A stretch of DNA of 44,372 nt from Proteromonas lacertae (taxonomy: Eukaryota; Sar; Bigyra; Opalinata; Proteromonadidae), in the NCBI GenBank assembly GCA_002245135.1, contig NGBS01001207.1, positions 1 through 44,372 on the forward strand. Reading direction: 5' to 3'. Positions 13,097 to 21,612 of the stretch are shown here, in pieces; position 1 is the stretch's first letter; each line of letters begins with the position of its first letter. The notes below the pieces were generated by a model. The model ran no database searches and was not told the origin of the DNA. It saw nothing but the letters and a program-made list of their open reading frames with translations. The position numbers and the translations under genes were made by a program.

Positions 13097-13678
13097 ATGA
13101 GTGATTTACAAAATGAACTTGATGCTAGTATTGAAAAACACTTACAAGAAGGTGAAATGTATGAGAATGATATGTCTGAAGTAAAATCATTAATTATTAA
13201 AGTATTTAAGGATATGCTGGATGGTATGTATTCTGTGATTGAAGAGTATGAAGATGATCCAGAATGGAGTGAACAACCAGGTGATGATATTGATATAACA
13301 ATGGAAGAAGAAGTGAAGGAAGAAAACCAAAGTGAATCTAAATCTAAAAAAAGAAAGGATATAACAAAGTCAGATCCAGATTCACAGATATGTAGTACTT
13401 GTGGTAAGAAGAAAGCTAATGATGAATTTGGTTATAAGAGTGAAGATGTATTCTATAAATCTTGTACAGAGTGTAGAAATAAGAAGAAGAGAAGATATGA
13501 AGAAGTAAAGAAAGGAAGTGATAATAGTGGAGAAGATAAGAAGCGTAAAGTAGAGAATAGTTCCACTGCCGAGGGTCGACCAAAGGTAGATATTGCTAAA
13601 GTAGAAACATCTACAAGTTCTATCCCGGGGGTAGCTACAGTAGATCTAACTACATCACCTACTTGTATAATTAATTAA
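13097..13678 (+). CDS. fossil-element zinc-ribbon protein
   Basis: 193 residues. The middle has a four-cysteine knuckle, CSTCGKKKANDEF followed by CTECRNKKKRR, a pattern common in small DNA-binding proteins of large DNA viruses and Polinton-like elements. An acidic N-terminal half and a basic KKRK patch precede it, and the tail is Ser/Thr-rich. A DNA- or RNA-binding role is inferred from the cysteine pattern only. Confidence 0.5.
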   Translation: MSDLQNELDASIEKHLQEGEMYENDMSEVKSLIIKVFKDMLDGMYSVIEEYEDDPEWSEQPGDDIDITMEEEVKEENQSESKSKKRKDITKSDPDSQICSTCGKKKANDEFGYKSEDVFYKSCTECRNKKKRRYEEVKKGSDNSGEDKKRKVENSSTAEGRPKVDIAKVETSTSSIPGVATVDLTTSPTCIIN

Positions 13679-13741
13679 CTTTGGTTTAAAATTCATTTTT
13701 ATATTTCTATGCGTTTTTATATATAAACAATTTCACATAAT

Positions 13742-14125
13742 ATGTCATATAATACATCTTTAGTTATGCTAGGTGATATGAAAGATACTTTAAATGGTTT
13801 GAAACAAGAACTGTATATTTTATTAGGCTGTGTAGTTCTATGGGTTCTTTATAAATGCAAGAGAATATGTGCATGGTGTTATCATAAAGCCTGTCCTCCA
13901 GAATTAAGTGAAATATTAGCTGAGCCAGAACCTGCTGTTCAATTAGCTTTAGGTAAATCTACTATTGTTTCTGCTATTCCATTTACTTTAACACCTGAAA
14001 ATAGCAGAATAAATTCTAGAAATGCTAGTGATAATGAAGATGAAGAGCAATTAGAAACAGAAATAGAAATTATTCCTATTAATAAACCAGAGATTGAAAT
14101 TAAAAAACCAATCATAAATATTTAA
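13742..14125 (+). CDS. fossil-element membrane-anchored protein
   Basis: 127 residues. A single hydrophobic segment (about residues 22-40, YILLGCVVLWVLYKC) is followed by a Cys-rich turn (CKRICAWCYHKAC) and a long acidic tail. It looks like a small single-pass membrane protein of the virus-like element. No named family. Confidence 0.45.
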   Translation: MSYNTSLVMLGDMKDTLNGLKQELYILLGCVVLWVLYKCKRICAWCYHKACPPELSEILAEPEPAVQLALGKSTIVSAIPFTLTPENSRINSRNASDNEDEEQLETEIEIIPINKPEIEIKKPIINI

Positions 14126-14307
14126 TTTTATATATAGCCTTTTTTTCGTATTTGATTTTGAAAGTTATTTTTTGTACCCCCTTAAAAAAATTACATAAAG
14201 AAAAACCGTTTTTTTTCATTCACACTTTTCTTACTCATTTTCAGTATTATATTTTTTTCATTTTTTTACTTTAATAGAAAATTAATTATTCAATTATTCA
14301 ATCAAAA

Positions 14308-15483
14308 ATGCCAGCAGACAGAGTCAAACAACCAACCAATTCAGAATTATGCTCTCAGCTCCCATTAAAGGGACAGGCTTATGAGTTCTATCAGAAAGTG
14401 AGTCGTAACATCCAGCATTTAAAGACATTTTGCGACGAAATGTATATTCAAAGTTTGGCTTATGATGACAGCAAAAAATCAAAGAAGAAACAAAGTCCAC
14501 CACAATTCAACTATATCGAATTAGAGAAGTCAGCTACAGCAGTTTATTATTGCTTTTCATGTAAGTTTGATAATCAGAAGTTAATTCCCATCAAACATCT
14601 AGAGACATTAGATCAAAATGAGTATATGAATTTATACTTTAGTGACGATGAGATGAAGAGTATAGTAAAACCAAATGTAAAAACGATTAAACCTTTTATT
14701 CAACCTCAGTTAAAACAACAACAACAACCACAACAAGAACCACCACCACCAACTGTACCTCAAAAACCTAAAAGAGTTTATAAAAGAAGAACTGATACTA
14801 TTAAGAAACCTAAAACAAAAGCAGTTATTGATAGTGATGATAAATTAATTCATTTAAAGAAAAGAAAGATTGTTAAGGATTCTGATTTTGTTGATGAAGA
14901 ACCAATGGGTATAATTGTGAAAGATACTGAATCAAGAACATCTGCTGATGATTTATTAAGTAGCCAAAGTCCTACCTTTACACCTCCAATGTCACCAAGG
15001 TCTGATACTACACTTCTTGATGTTACTGATATTGATATTCTGGATGCTGAATTGAAGTATTTTAATGCTGAAATAACTAAAAAAGATGAAGAAAAACAAA
15101 AAGAGATAGAAGAGAAAATTAAACATCAAGATGCAGAGAGAAAGAAACAAGAAGATGAAGAAAAAAAGAAAAAACAACAAGAAGAAGAAAGAGTTAGAAA
15201 AGTACAAGAAGAAGCAGAGAGAAAAAGAAAACAAGAAGAAGCAGAAAAGAAAAGAAAAGAAGAATTAGTTGTTATTAGAATGCTTCAAGAAGAAGAGAAT
15301 ATGAGACAACAAGAAGAGTTAAGAAAGAAATGGGTATTAGAACAAAAGAGACAAATGGAAGAAAAGATGAAAAAAGAAAACGATGAATTAGAAAAGAAAA
15401 TGGAAGAAGAGTTTAAGAAGAGAATTGAAGAAGAGAAAAGAAAGAAAGCTGAAGAGTTTGAGAAGATGATGAAGAACTTATAA
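14308..15483 (+). CDS. fossil-element long coiled-coil protein
   Basis: 391 residues. The N-terminal third is globular in composition, then comes a Gln/Pro-rich linker (QQQQPQQEPPPP), a basic stretch (KPKRVYKRRTDTIKKPK) and, from about residue 250 to the end, an almost uninterrupted Glu/Lys/Arg/Gln coiled coil. Structural or DNA-associated roles are possible. The coiled coil will match many unrelated proteins, so similarity searches with it are unreliable. Confidence 0.5.
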   Translation: MPADRVKQPTNSELCSQLPLKGQAYEFYQKVSRNIQHLKTFCDEMYIQSLAYDDSKKSKKKQSPPQFNYIELEKSATAVYYCFSCKFDNQKLIPIKHLETLDQNEYMNLYFSDDEMKSIVKPNVKTIKPFIQPQLKQQQQPQQEPPPPTVPQKPKRVYKRRTDTIKKPKTKAVIDSDDKLIHLKKRKIVKDSDFVDEEPMGIIVKDTESRTSADDLLSSQSPTFTPPMSPRSDTTLLDVTDIDILDAELKYFNAEITKKDEEKQKEIEEKIKHQDAERKKQEDEEKKKKQQEEERVRKVQEEAERKRKQEEAEKKRKEELVVIRMLQEEENMRQQEELRKKWVLEQKRQMEEKMKKENDELEKKMEEEFKKRIEEEKRKKAEEFEKMMKNL

Positions 15484-15621
15484 GTATTAATATATACTTT
15501 AAATTTGTCTGGTTTATGCTTTAATCCATATACTTGAAAAAGCACTTTGAATTCATTACTTTGATAAAAATTGGTGTTTGTTTTATATGTAAAAAATAAC
15601 ATAAATAAAAAACATAAAAAG

Positions 15622-16782
15622 TTATACGAAATCATTAAATAGCGAATTTTTCTTATATACTCTACCATATCTACTTTTTCTACCTTCTGGTGCTGGTTGA
15701 ATATCTGGTTCTATAGGTTGTGCTTCATTATTTATACTATGAATTTGTCTTAATCTAAACTTACCATTTGTTGTAATACTATTAACTGGTACTCTTTTAA
15801 TTTCATGTGATTTGAATCTATATGAACCTATATCTCTAGGATTGAACTCTTTAGGTATTGTTCCATCCAAGTTCTTAACAGAATATGAAAACGGTCCAAC
15901 TTTGTGTATTTGGTATACTTTATCAGTATAATAAGTAGTTTTTTGAAGTTTGTTATCTCTACGTTCTTTTATTCTGACAAAATCATCAGCTTTAAAATGA
16001 GTATCACTTTTACGCTTCTTTAAGTTTCTAGCATGGGATTCTTTATACAATCTATCTTGGACTTCAAAATCATTGAATACTTCATTTGGAGTTAGATTAT
16101 TGAGTGCAGAATGTGGTTTTGCATTGTAATCATCTACAACAGTATATACTATATTACACAATGATTCAATATTGTTAATTTTGTCAAATTCTTCATCAGA
16201 AAATGTATTAATTTTTCTATAAAACATATCTTTAATAGTTCTCACACATCGATCCAATATTTTCATTATATTATGTTCATTACGTTCTTTAAGTATAAAT
16301 CGTATATGATTTTTATTAAACAAATCTAAAAATTTCTTACCATAGATAATACCAGACTCTTCATCTGATAAAATACTTCCTACAAAACGAGCGTTTTCAT
16401 CCTTAGGTTGCATACTCTGATAAAACCATTTTTCAAACACTGGATATACATCATTTTCTGATTTAGATTTAACATAATATATCCAACACTTACGACTAAC
16501 AACTTCTATAATTAACAAAAATGGAACTTTTGTATTGTTGAAAAACACCAAGTCTATCTGATATGATCCAGGTAACTTTTCAATTTCATATTTAATTCTA
16601 TTCCTTTTAGTTGCAGTGATTTGATAATCTGGTTTAGACTCTACAAGTTCACTACTAGCTTTTTTAATGTCAGATTTTTTAAAGTTATTCTCAAGTTCAT
16701 TTACAGAGAAATTAATAAAGTCTCGTTTGTTTAAATAACCATATGTTTTGTATAACTCATTTATTTTATCTTGTAGTGACAT
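15622..16782 (-). CDS. fossil-element retroviral-type integrase (rve, Polinton family)
   Basis: 386 residues on the minus strand. The N-terminal part is helical; the catalytic core fold (RNase H-like, rve) runs from about residue 65 to 235, with the recognisable blocks GSYQIDLVFFNN, the SGIIYGKKFLDLF region and NAKPHSALNNLTPNEVF. The last of these is the usual end of an rve core. The C-terminal part (VRIKERRDNKLQK...YTDKVYQIHKVGPFSYSV) looks like the SH3/chromo-like tail of Polinton integrases. In a live element this enzyme joins element ends to host DNA. It lies tail to tail with the coiled-coil gene and head to head with the ATPase gene. Confidence 0.75.
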   Translation of the reverse strand: MSLQDKINELYKTYGYLNKRDFINFSVNELENNFKKSDIKKASSELVESKPDYQITATKRNRIKYEIEKLPGSYQIDLVFFNNTKVPFLLIIEVVSRKCWIYYVKSKSENDVYPVFEKWFYQSMQPKDENARFVGSILSDEESGIIYGKKFLDLFNKNHIRFILKERNEHNIMKILDRCVRTIKDMFYRKINTFSDEEFDKINNIESLCNIVYTVVDDYNAKPHSALNNLTPNEVFNDFEVQDRLYKESHARNLKKRKSDTHFKADDFVRIKERRDNKLQKTTYYTDKVYQIHKVGPFSYSVKNLDGTIPKEFNPRDIGSYRFKSHEIKRVPVNSITTNGKFRLRQIHSINNEAQPIEPDIQPAPEGRKSRYGRVYKKNSLFNDFV

Positions 16783-16944
16783 TCAAACAATATATAAAAA
16801 ATAATATGAATGATATATATTTAAAGAATTAATGAATTAAAATATAATTAAATCATTCTTCTATCTCTCCCAAATCCTTATTATTGACTTCTATTTTTAT
16901 TTTTTGATTTCTCACTACATAATATATATATATATATACACACT

Positions 16945-17706
16945 ATGTTTAAATTTGAAAAAATAAATAACATACAAATTGAGCCTGTTGATGGTGGTGA
17001 GTCTTTTGATCCTAAGAAAATTCTGGGATATGATTACTTTAATGAGCCTTTCTGCAATATATTTATTGTGGCTCGTAAGAACAGTGGTAAAACCACTTTG
17101 ATATACAATATATTAAGACATATTATAGATCCAAAATATAAGAAAAAACAACATGTACATTTTTTCGTAGGTACAATCAAACAAGATAGGATATATGATT
17201 CAATTAAAGAGTTATTAGATTATAATGAAATTAGTTATGATGAAAATGATTCATTATTTGAACCTTATTCAGGAGATAATTTAGTAGAGAAGTTAATGAA
17301 ATCAATTGATGATACAAACAAAGATAATTTTGAGTATGCAGAACATATTATAATATTTGATGATCTTAGTTTAGAGTTGAAAACAGCTAATATCATACCA
17401 GTATTAATGAAAGAAAATAGACATTTAAAATCAAAAATTATAATTAGTAGTCAATATATTACTGATATAGTACCTTCAGCAAGATCACAAGTAGATTATT
17501 GTTTAACATTTTATGGATTGAGTAATAGAAATTTGTTTGACTTATACAACTCATTGAATATATGGATACCTGAATATGAAACATTTAAAGAGTTATATTT
17601 AGCTGTTACTAAGCCACAATATAACTTCTTATATATTGATAATGTTAAAAAAGTGTTTAGAGCTAACTTCAATATTTTGATTGAAGACCATTCTGAAGTT
17701 TCTTGA
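16945..17706 (+). CDS. fossil-element packaging ATPase (A32/FtsK-HerA type)
   Basis: 253 residues. Walker A is IVARKNSGKTTL near residue 30-40 and Walker B is HIIIFDDLS near 135; the KSKIIISSQY block near 170 fits the sensor region of A32-like ATPases. In Polintons and related viruses the protein pumps DNA into capsids. The start follows a TA-repeat leader (16921-16938). The last codons overlap the first ones of the next gene. Confidence 0.75.
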   Translation: MFKFEKINNIQIEPVDGGESFDPKKILGYDYFNEPFCNIFIVARKNSGKTTLIYNILRHIIDPKYKKKQHVHFFVGTIKQDRIYDSIKELLDYNEISYDENDSLFEPYSGDNLVEKLMKSIDDTNKDNFEYAEHIIIFDDLSLELKTANIIPVLMKENRHLKSKIIISSQYITDIVPSARSQVDYCLTFYGLSNRNLFDLYNSLNIWIPEYETFKELYLAVTKPQYNFLYIDNVKKVFRANFNILIEDHSEVS

Positions 17707-18052
17707 TGTTTTTATTGATTTTGTTATTTTATTGTTTATTAATACAAAAAATGTTTATTGGGGAACGAAATACTTCAGATATAAATATTGATACAGATAA
17801 GCTTGCTAAAGATATAGCTGACAAAATAAATATACAACCTACTGATCCTGATACTATTGTTAAACCTATTAATAATCATACTGATACTCAAATAAATAAT
17901 ATAGTTACACCTGTTTATGATATCAAAACTACTACAAATACTATATATGGTAAATGTCAAGAAATATATAATGTTGTAAATAATAGTTCTGGAGGTAGTA
18001 CTACAATAGTTAATAATTCTGTATCACCTAAATTATTGCATACTGAATATAC
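17703..18052 (+). pseudogene. fossil-element gene, part left of the MULE-1 insertion
   Basis: The frame starts with a hydrophobic signal or membrane segment (MFLLILLFYCLLIQ), followed by a Thr/Ile/Asn-rich stretch that may be a coiled or fibrous stalk. It overlaps the ATPase gene by four bases. Mutator-like element 1 begins at 18053, so the frame beyond is transposon sequence. The piece at 26916-27408 on the other side of the insertion is probably the rest of the same gene. Confidence 0.6.
18044..18052 (+). repeat. target site duplication of MULE-1, left copy
   Basis: TGAATATAC directly before the element tip GGGAAG. The same nine bases follow the right tip at 26916-26924. Nine bases is the usual length for Mutator-like elements. 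Confidence 0.9.
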
Positions 18053-18245
18053 GGGAAGTTTGGGTTTAGACGCGTGTTCAAAATTTGAACTCGCCTAATC
18101 TAGTTAGAGTTTGACTCTAATATTTTATATTACTTGACTATAATTGCTTAATTAAGAGATTCTGAGAAGATGGTGGAGATAGCACAACTATTTTTTGGTC
18201 TAATTTCACGATCTTTTAATGATTTGAGCATTTTTGATCCCAACC

Positions 18246-18291
18246 TATTGTACATAATAACTGTACACAGGATCTCCAGTTTTTTTATTAA
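18246..18291 (+). promoter_or_regulatory. subterminal motif shared by both MULEs (MULE-1 left)
   Basis: ATTGTACATAATAACTGTAC, then a GGATCTCCAGTTTTT block, 193 bp from the tip. The mirrored copy in the right arm is 26677-26722. MULE-2 has the same block about 182 bp from its tips (28681-28720 and 35031-35070). TGTACA occurs twice within it. A transposase-binding site is a reasonable inference. Confidence 0.6.
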
Positions 18292-18677
18292 ATATCTTAC
18301 TATTAAATGAGAATGCTCAAAATATAATGTGTGATAACACAAGCTCGGCTTGAATATTTTTTTATATTTTATAAAATTTGAGCACCTGCCTCCTATAGGA
18401 AGCTAGGGCTTATTTTTGTTAATTAATTAATAAATACTATTATTTTTTAAACTGTTTGACTTATTTACTATCTGAATAACTATCTTAAGCTCTATTTCAA
18501 TCGTTTATCTCATAAAAACAATTTAACTAAGTCATTAAGACATATTTATTTATAACTAACTAATAATTGAACCTTTTTCTTAAAAAACAAATCATCCAAC
18601 TAAATTTTGGCAATCTTGTATCTATTTGAGGAAGTCAACATATTTTACATTTCCATAGCTTCTATTATTGTTAAATT

Positions 18678-19153
18678 ATCACCTTCTTGAACATAATTTA
18701 CTTACATTTATTAAACTACTAGCCATTGGATAAGTTAAGAATTTAGAATCATCTACTTCTCGTTTTATAATCATAAATTTTGATAATTTGCTTTCTAAAG
18801 CATTTCTTATACCTACAACGAAGTTATCTCTATTGAATTGTAATTGATATACTTCTACTAATCTTTTCATATATTATAAAGCTACTTCTTTTATATTCAA
18901 TTTACCTCTCATGATTTAGCTTTGAATATCTAGCTTTTACAACCATTCTTTAAAATGTCTCAGGTGTAAGAAGACCTTTATCATTTGTAATTGTGATCTT
19001 ATTAGCTTTACCAATACTCTCTTTTACAACACTTACATTCAAAACATTATTAGTTATTATATATTGTCATAGATTCTTCACCTTCAAACACTTGAATTAA
19101 CACATCGAGTTGTTAATCACTGTATGTACTAAATACTTGAGTATTATTAACTG
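18678..19153 (-). pseudogene. captured HSP70 fragments in MULE-1 left TIR
   Basis: Minus-strand pieces read [21 protein letters not shown], then [20 protein letters not shown] and NDKGLL, the conserved substrate-binding-domain region of HSP70 with an internal deletion. A second piece (18679-18870) contains FNRDNFVVGIRNALESKLSKF, like the helical lid region. Stops and deletions show that it is not functional. The same sequence is at 25815-26290 in the right arm. Confidence 0.75.
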
Positions 19154-19346
19154 AAATTTTGATATTAATTGTAATTAATTAACTTCTATTAATCCTTTCA
19201 TATATTCAAAAGCTAATTCTTCAACTTTGTATAACTTTTACTTTGTTAAATCATCTCTTCTAAAAAACCTTTTTAAATCACTATAATTTCTTTTCTGTTC
19301 AATAAACAAGTCTCAATTATTACTTTAACAAGCACACATTCCTATA

Positions 19347-19570
19347 TTATAGTGAAATTCCCATTGCCCAAATATCACTCAATGGACTTATACTACCTGT
19401 TTTAATTGATTTGTTTAATATTTTTATTGCATATTGATTCTTTGATGGATCTTCACATAATTCAACTAATTTCTTTATTATTTTATATTGATTGATATGT
19501 CCATTACCACTTTGATCTACTTGTAACTTTAATAAATTAGTTTGCTCCATAGGCTTATCGATTGTTACAT
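19347..19570 (-). pseudogene. captured protein-kinase fragment in MULE-1 left TIR
   Basis: Reads INQYKIIKKLVELCEDPSKN, then YAIKILNKS, and jumps to SPLSDIWAMGISL. This is the N-lobe start and the AIK lysine strand joined to the SDIWALG motif of the C-lobe, with the middle of the kinase missing. It resembles CAMKK/SNF1-kinase-kinase-type kinases. Identical copy at 25398-25621. Confidence 0.75.
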
Positions 19571-19600
19571 GACGTTTTAATTTTGCATGAATATTTTCAC

Positions 19601-19915
19601 TTATATCACAAGTATTGTACTATACTTTTTGACATTTTTTCGAGCTTCTTTTTCATGAGAGGTTGTGGAATTTCGAGGTGATTCGTTTGTAAGCCAATCA
19701 TAAACTTCAGGATTATCACACTCTTCAGAACAATAAGACATACCAACTGATCCTATTGATTGATGTGTATGCCTACCACCTACAACAGATTGACCAATTG
19801 GTCTAACTGAAGGTTTTATTATATTATTAGATGACAATGGTTGGTTTCGAGATGAATTCTGTTGATTTCCACCATTTTGGTTTTTAAAAGCTTTTTCATG
19901 TATAATTAACTTCAC
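19601..19915 (-). CDS. unknown 104-codon frame in MULE-1 left TIR
   Basis: Open frame starting MKLIIHEKAFKNQNGGNQQN, rich in Asn, Gln and Ser. It contains SIGSVGMSYCSEECDNPEVY and a basic end. It lies divergently next to the MCM5 piece, and the frame seems to extend upstream (PVVVPNIFESEVEIKTVK). Identical copy at 25053-25367. No family is recognised; it may be another captured host fragment. Confidence 0.4.
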   Translation of the reverse strand: MKLIIHEKAFKNQNGGNQQNSSRNQPLSSNNIIKPSVRPIGQSVVGGRHTHQSIGSVGMSYCSEECDNPEVYDWLTNESPRNSTTSHEKEARKNVKKYSTILVI

Positions 19916-20078
19916 TGTTTTTATTTCTACCTCAGATTCAAAAATATTTGGAACTACTACAGGGCTAGAACCCGTACATCCCGTTATTTTCTTTCCAGAA
20001 TTTTAAATTCAAGAAATATTAATAAACAAAGTGGTAAATAGTTTGAAGGCTTGTTATCTTTATGAAAGATTTTTAATG

Positions 20079-20698
20079 GTGAATCGTCTGCTTTAGAACC
20101 TTTACAAGCTCAAACAAAGTTTCAAGAGTTTTTAAGAGATTATAGTGAAAACAATATTTATATCTACAGGTATATATAAATATATTGATTATTCTTATCA
20201 CTAGAAAATCATTATTGGAAAATTTCAACAGAGGTGAATATTTTGTAGAAATTAATTTAGCTCATCTAGGAATATTCAACAATGTTTTACTTGATGTATT
20301 ACAAAGAGAGACAAATTGTTATTTACCACAAGTACATTAAACAATTATTATTACTTATCAATAGTTTGAAATTGCAGCTCAAAGAGTAGTAGAAAATGAG
20401 TTAAATGCAGAAAATTCTCCTTCAATCAATGTCTTATTAAAATTTTCACAAAACTCAATATCAATCCGATCATTAAATGTATAAATGAAATGATTTTTAA
20501 TGTACATATATATAATAGGCAAATCATGTGAACAATTTAGTCAGTATATCAGGACTTATAATCAGTGCATCTCTTTAAAGACCAAAAGCCATCAAAGTCG
20601 CAATTCGTTGTTCAAATTGTAAGTATTTAAAGTATATCCCAGTTCCTTCTGCATTTGGAAATGTTCAATTACCTATGAATTATGTTGGTTAGTTTAAA
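20079..20698 (+). pseudogene. captured MCM5 N-terminal fragment with introns, MULE-1 left TIR
   Basis: Exons read FQEFLRDYSENNIYIY, LLENFNRGEYFVEINLAHL, FEIAAQRVVENEL, SISIRSLNANHVNNLVSISG and RPKAIKVAIRCSNCK. These match the N-terminal A and OB/zinc region of MCM5, a subunit of the MCM2-7 replicative helicase. Three tiny introns are still present with GT-AG ends (20170-20204, 20332-20364, 20479-20518), so the piece was copied at the DNA level and not from mRNA. One in-frame stop follows LIISASL, and the AAA+ ATPase half is absent. Mirror copy on the minus strand at 24270-24889. Confidence 0.88.
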
Positions 20699-20746
20699 CA
20701 TTCCCAACAAAACATTCATCAAAAGAAGAATAATCGTGAATATTTA

Positions 20747-21612
20747 GTTGTAGTGTATGTAAAATTCATAATATCGTTTTGATATCTATGAAAAAGTGTT
20801 AATGTAATGTACTATTAAGCTATACTCTATAATGTGGTTACAAAATACTTTATTTTATGTATCAAAACAATATTACATTCATAATAAACAAAATATTGTG
20901 TAATTATCTATTTACTTCAATTATTGGTTTTGTGTGAAATAAAACCAAATAAATTATACACATATATAATTATGTAAACTATTTTTATACCATGAGTAAA
21001 TGTAATTTTCCATTTAAAATAATATTAAAAAGTATTTGGTTTACATAATCTGATAAGCAGAGAAGCGGATGAGTATATAGTCAATATGTGATATAATTTG
21101 TTTTTATAATGTAATATCAATCGATTTATGATGCAATAATGGGAATTTTTAACACAAAAAGCAAGGTGACAAAAATGCTAGATAACTGTTTATAATGGAC
21201 ATCCTTTGAAATAATAAGTGGTTATTTAATTTAATCACAGCTATAAAACTGGGAGCTTACACAAAGGGGACAGATCAAAAGGAGGTCCTTTTTTTCTAAA
21301 TCAGATGTAAATTTTTTTTAAGTTATATATTGTTTATATTTTGCAAAAAATCCATCACCATTTCAACTTATCATATCTTTGGCCATTAAGACAGTTTCTA
21401 TAATGTAAAGAACTCACCATACACTGCTATATATTAAATACAAACAGAACACATCATTATGGACCTGTTAAAACTAGTATAAAGTAGTATCTACTTGTGA
21501 ATTTGATGAAATTGTCTTTTCTAAAATATATTCGTTTCTTTTTGAATTGGATTTTTTTTAGAAGTTCTTTCATTTATACTACTTTGAATTTATTTGAGTA
21601 ATTAATAGTTAC
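20747..21612. other. MULE-1 interior leader before the transposase
   Basis: No gene. It begins where the arms diverge and runs to the transposase ATG at 21613. It contains GGACATCC (21197-21204) and GGGGACAGATCAAAAGGAGG (21266-21285), similar to a GGACA cluster before the MULE-2 transposase. A pyrimidine-rich stretch and AT runs precede the ATG. Probably the promoter and 5' untranslated region. Confidence 0.45.

Larger units (their letters stand above)
18053..20746 (+). repeat. MULE-1 left terminal inverted repeat
   Basis: 2694 bp, matching 24222-26915 in inverse orientation. The tip GGGAAGTTTGGG is followed by an imperfect palindrome, TTCAAAATTTGAAC. From tip to interior it holds a subterminal motif block, HSP70 pieces, a kinase piece, an unknown 104-codon frame and an MCM5 piece. 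The arms diverge after GTGAATATTTA. Confidence 0.93.

Noticed and set aside
14992-15668. Phe/Ser-rich minus-strand frames opposite the coiled-coil gene
   Set aside because: They are reverse translations of Glu/Lys-rich codons and have no independent support.
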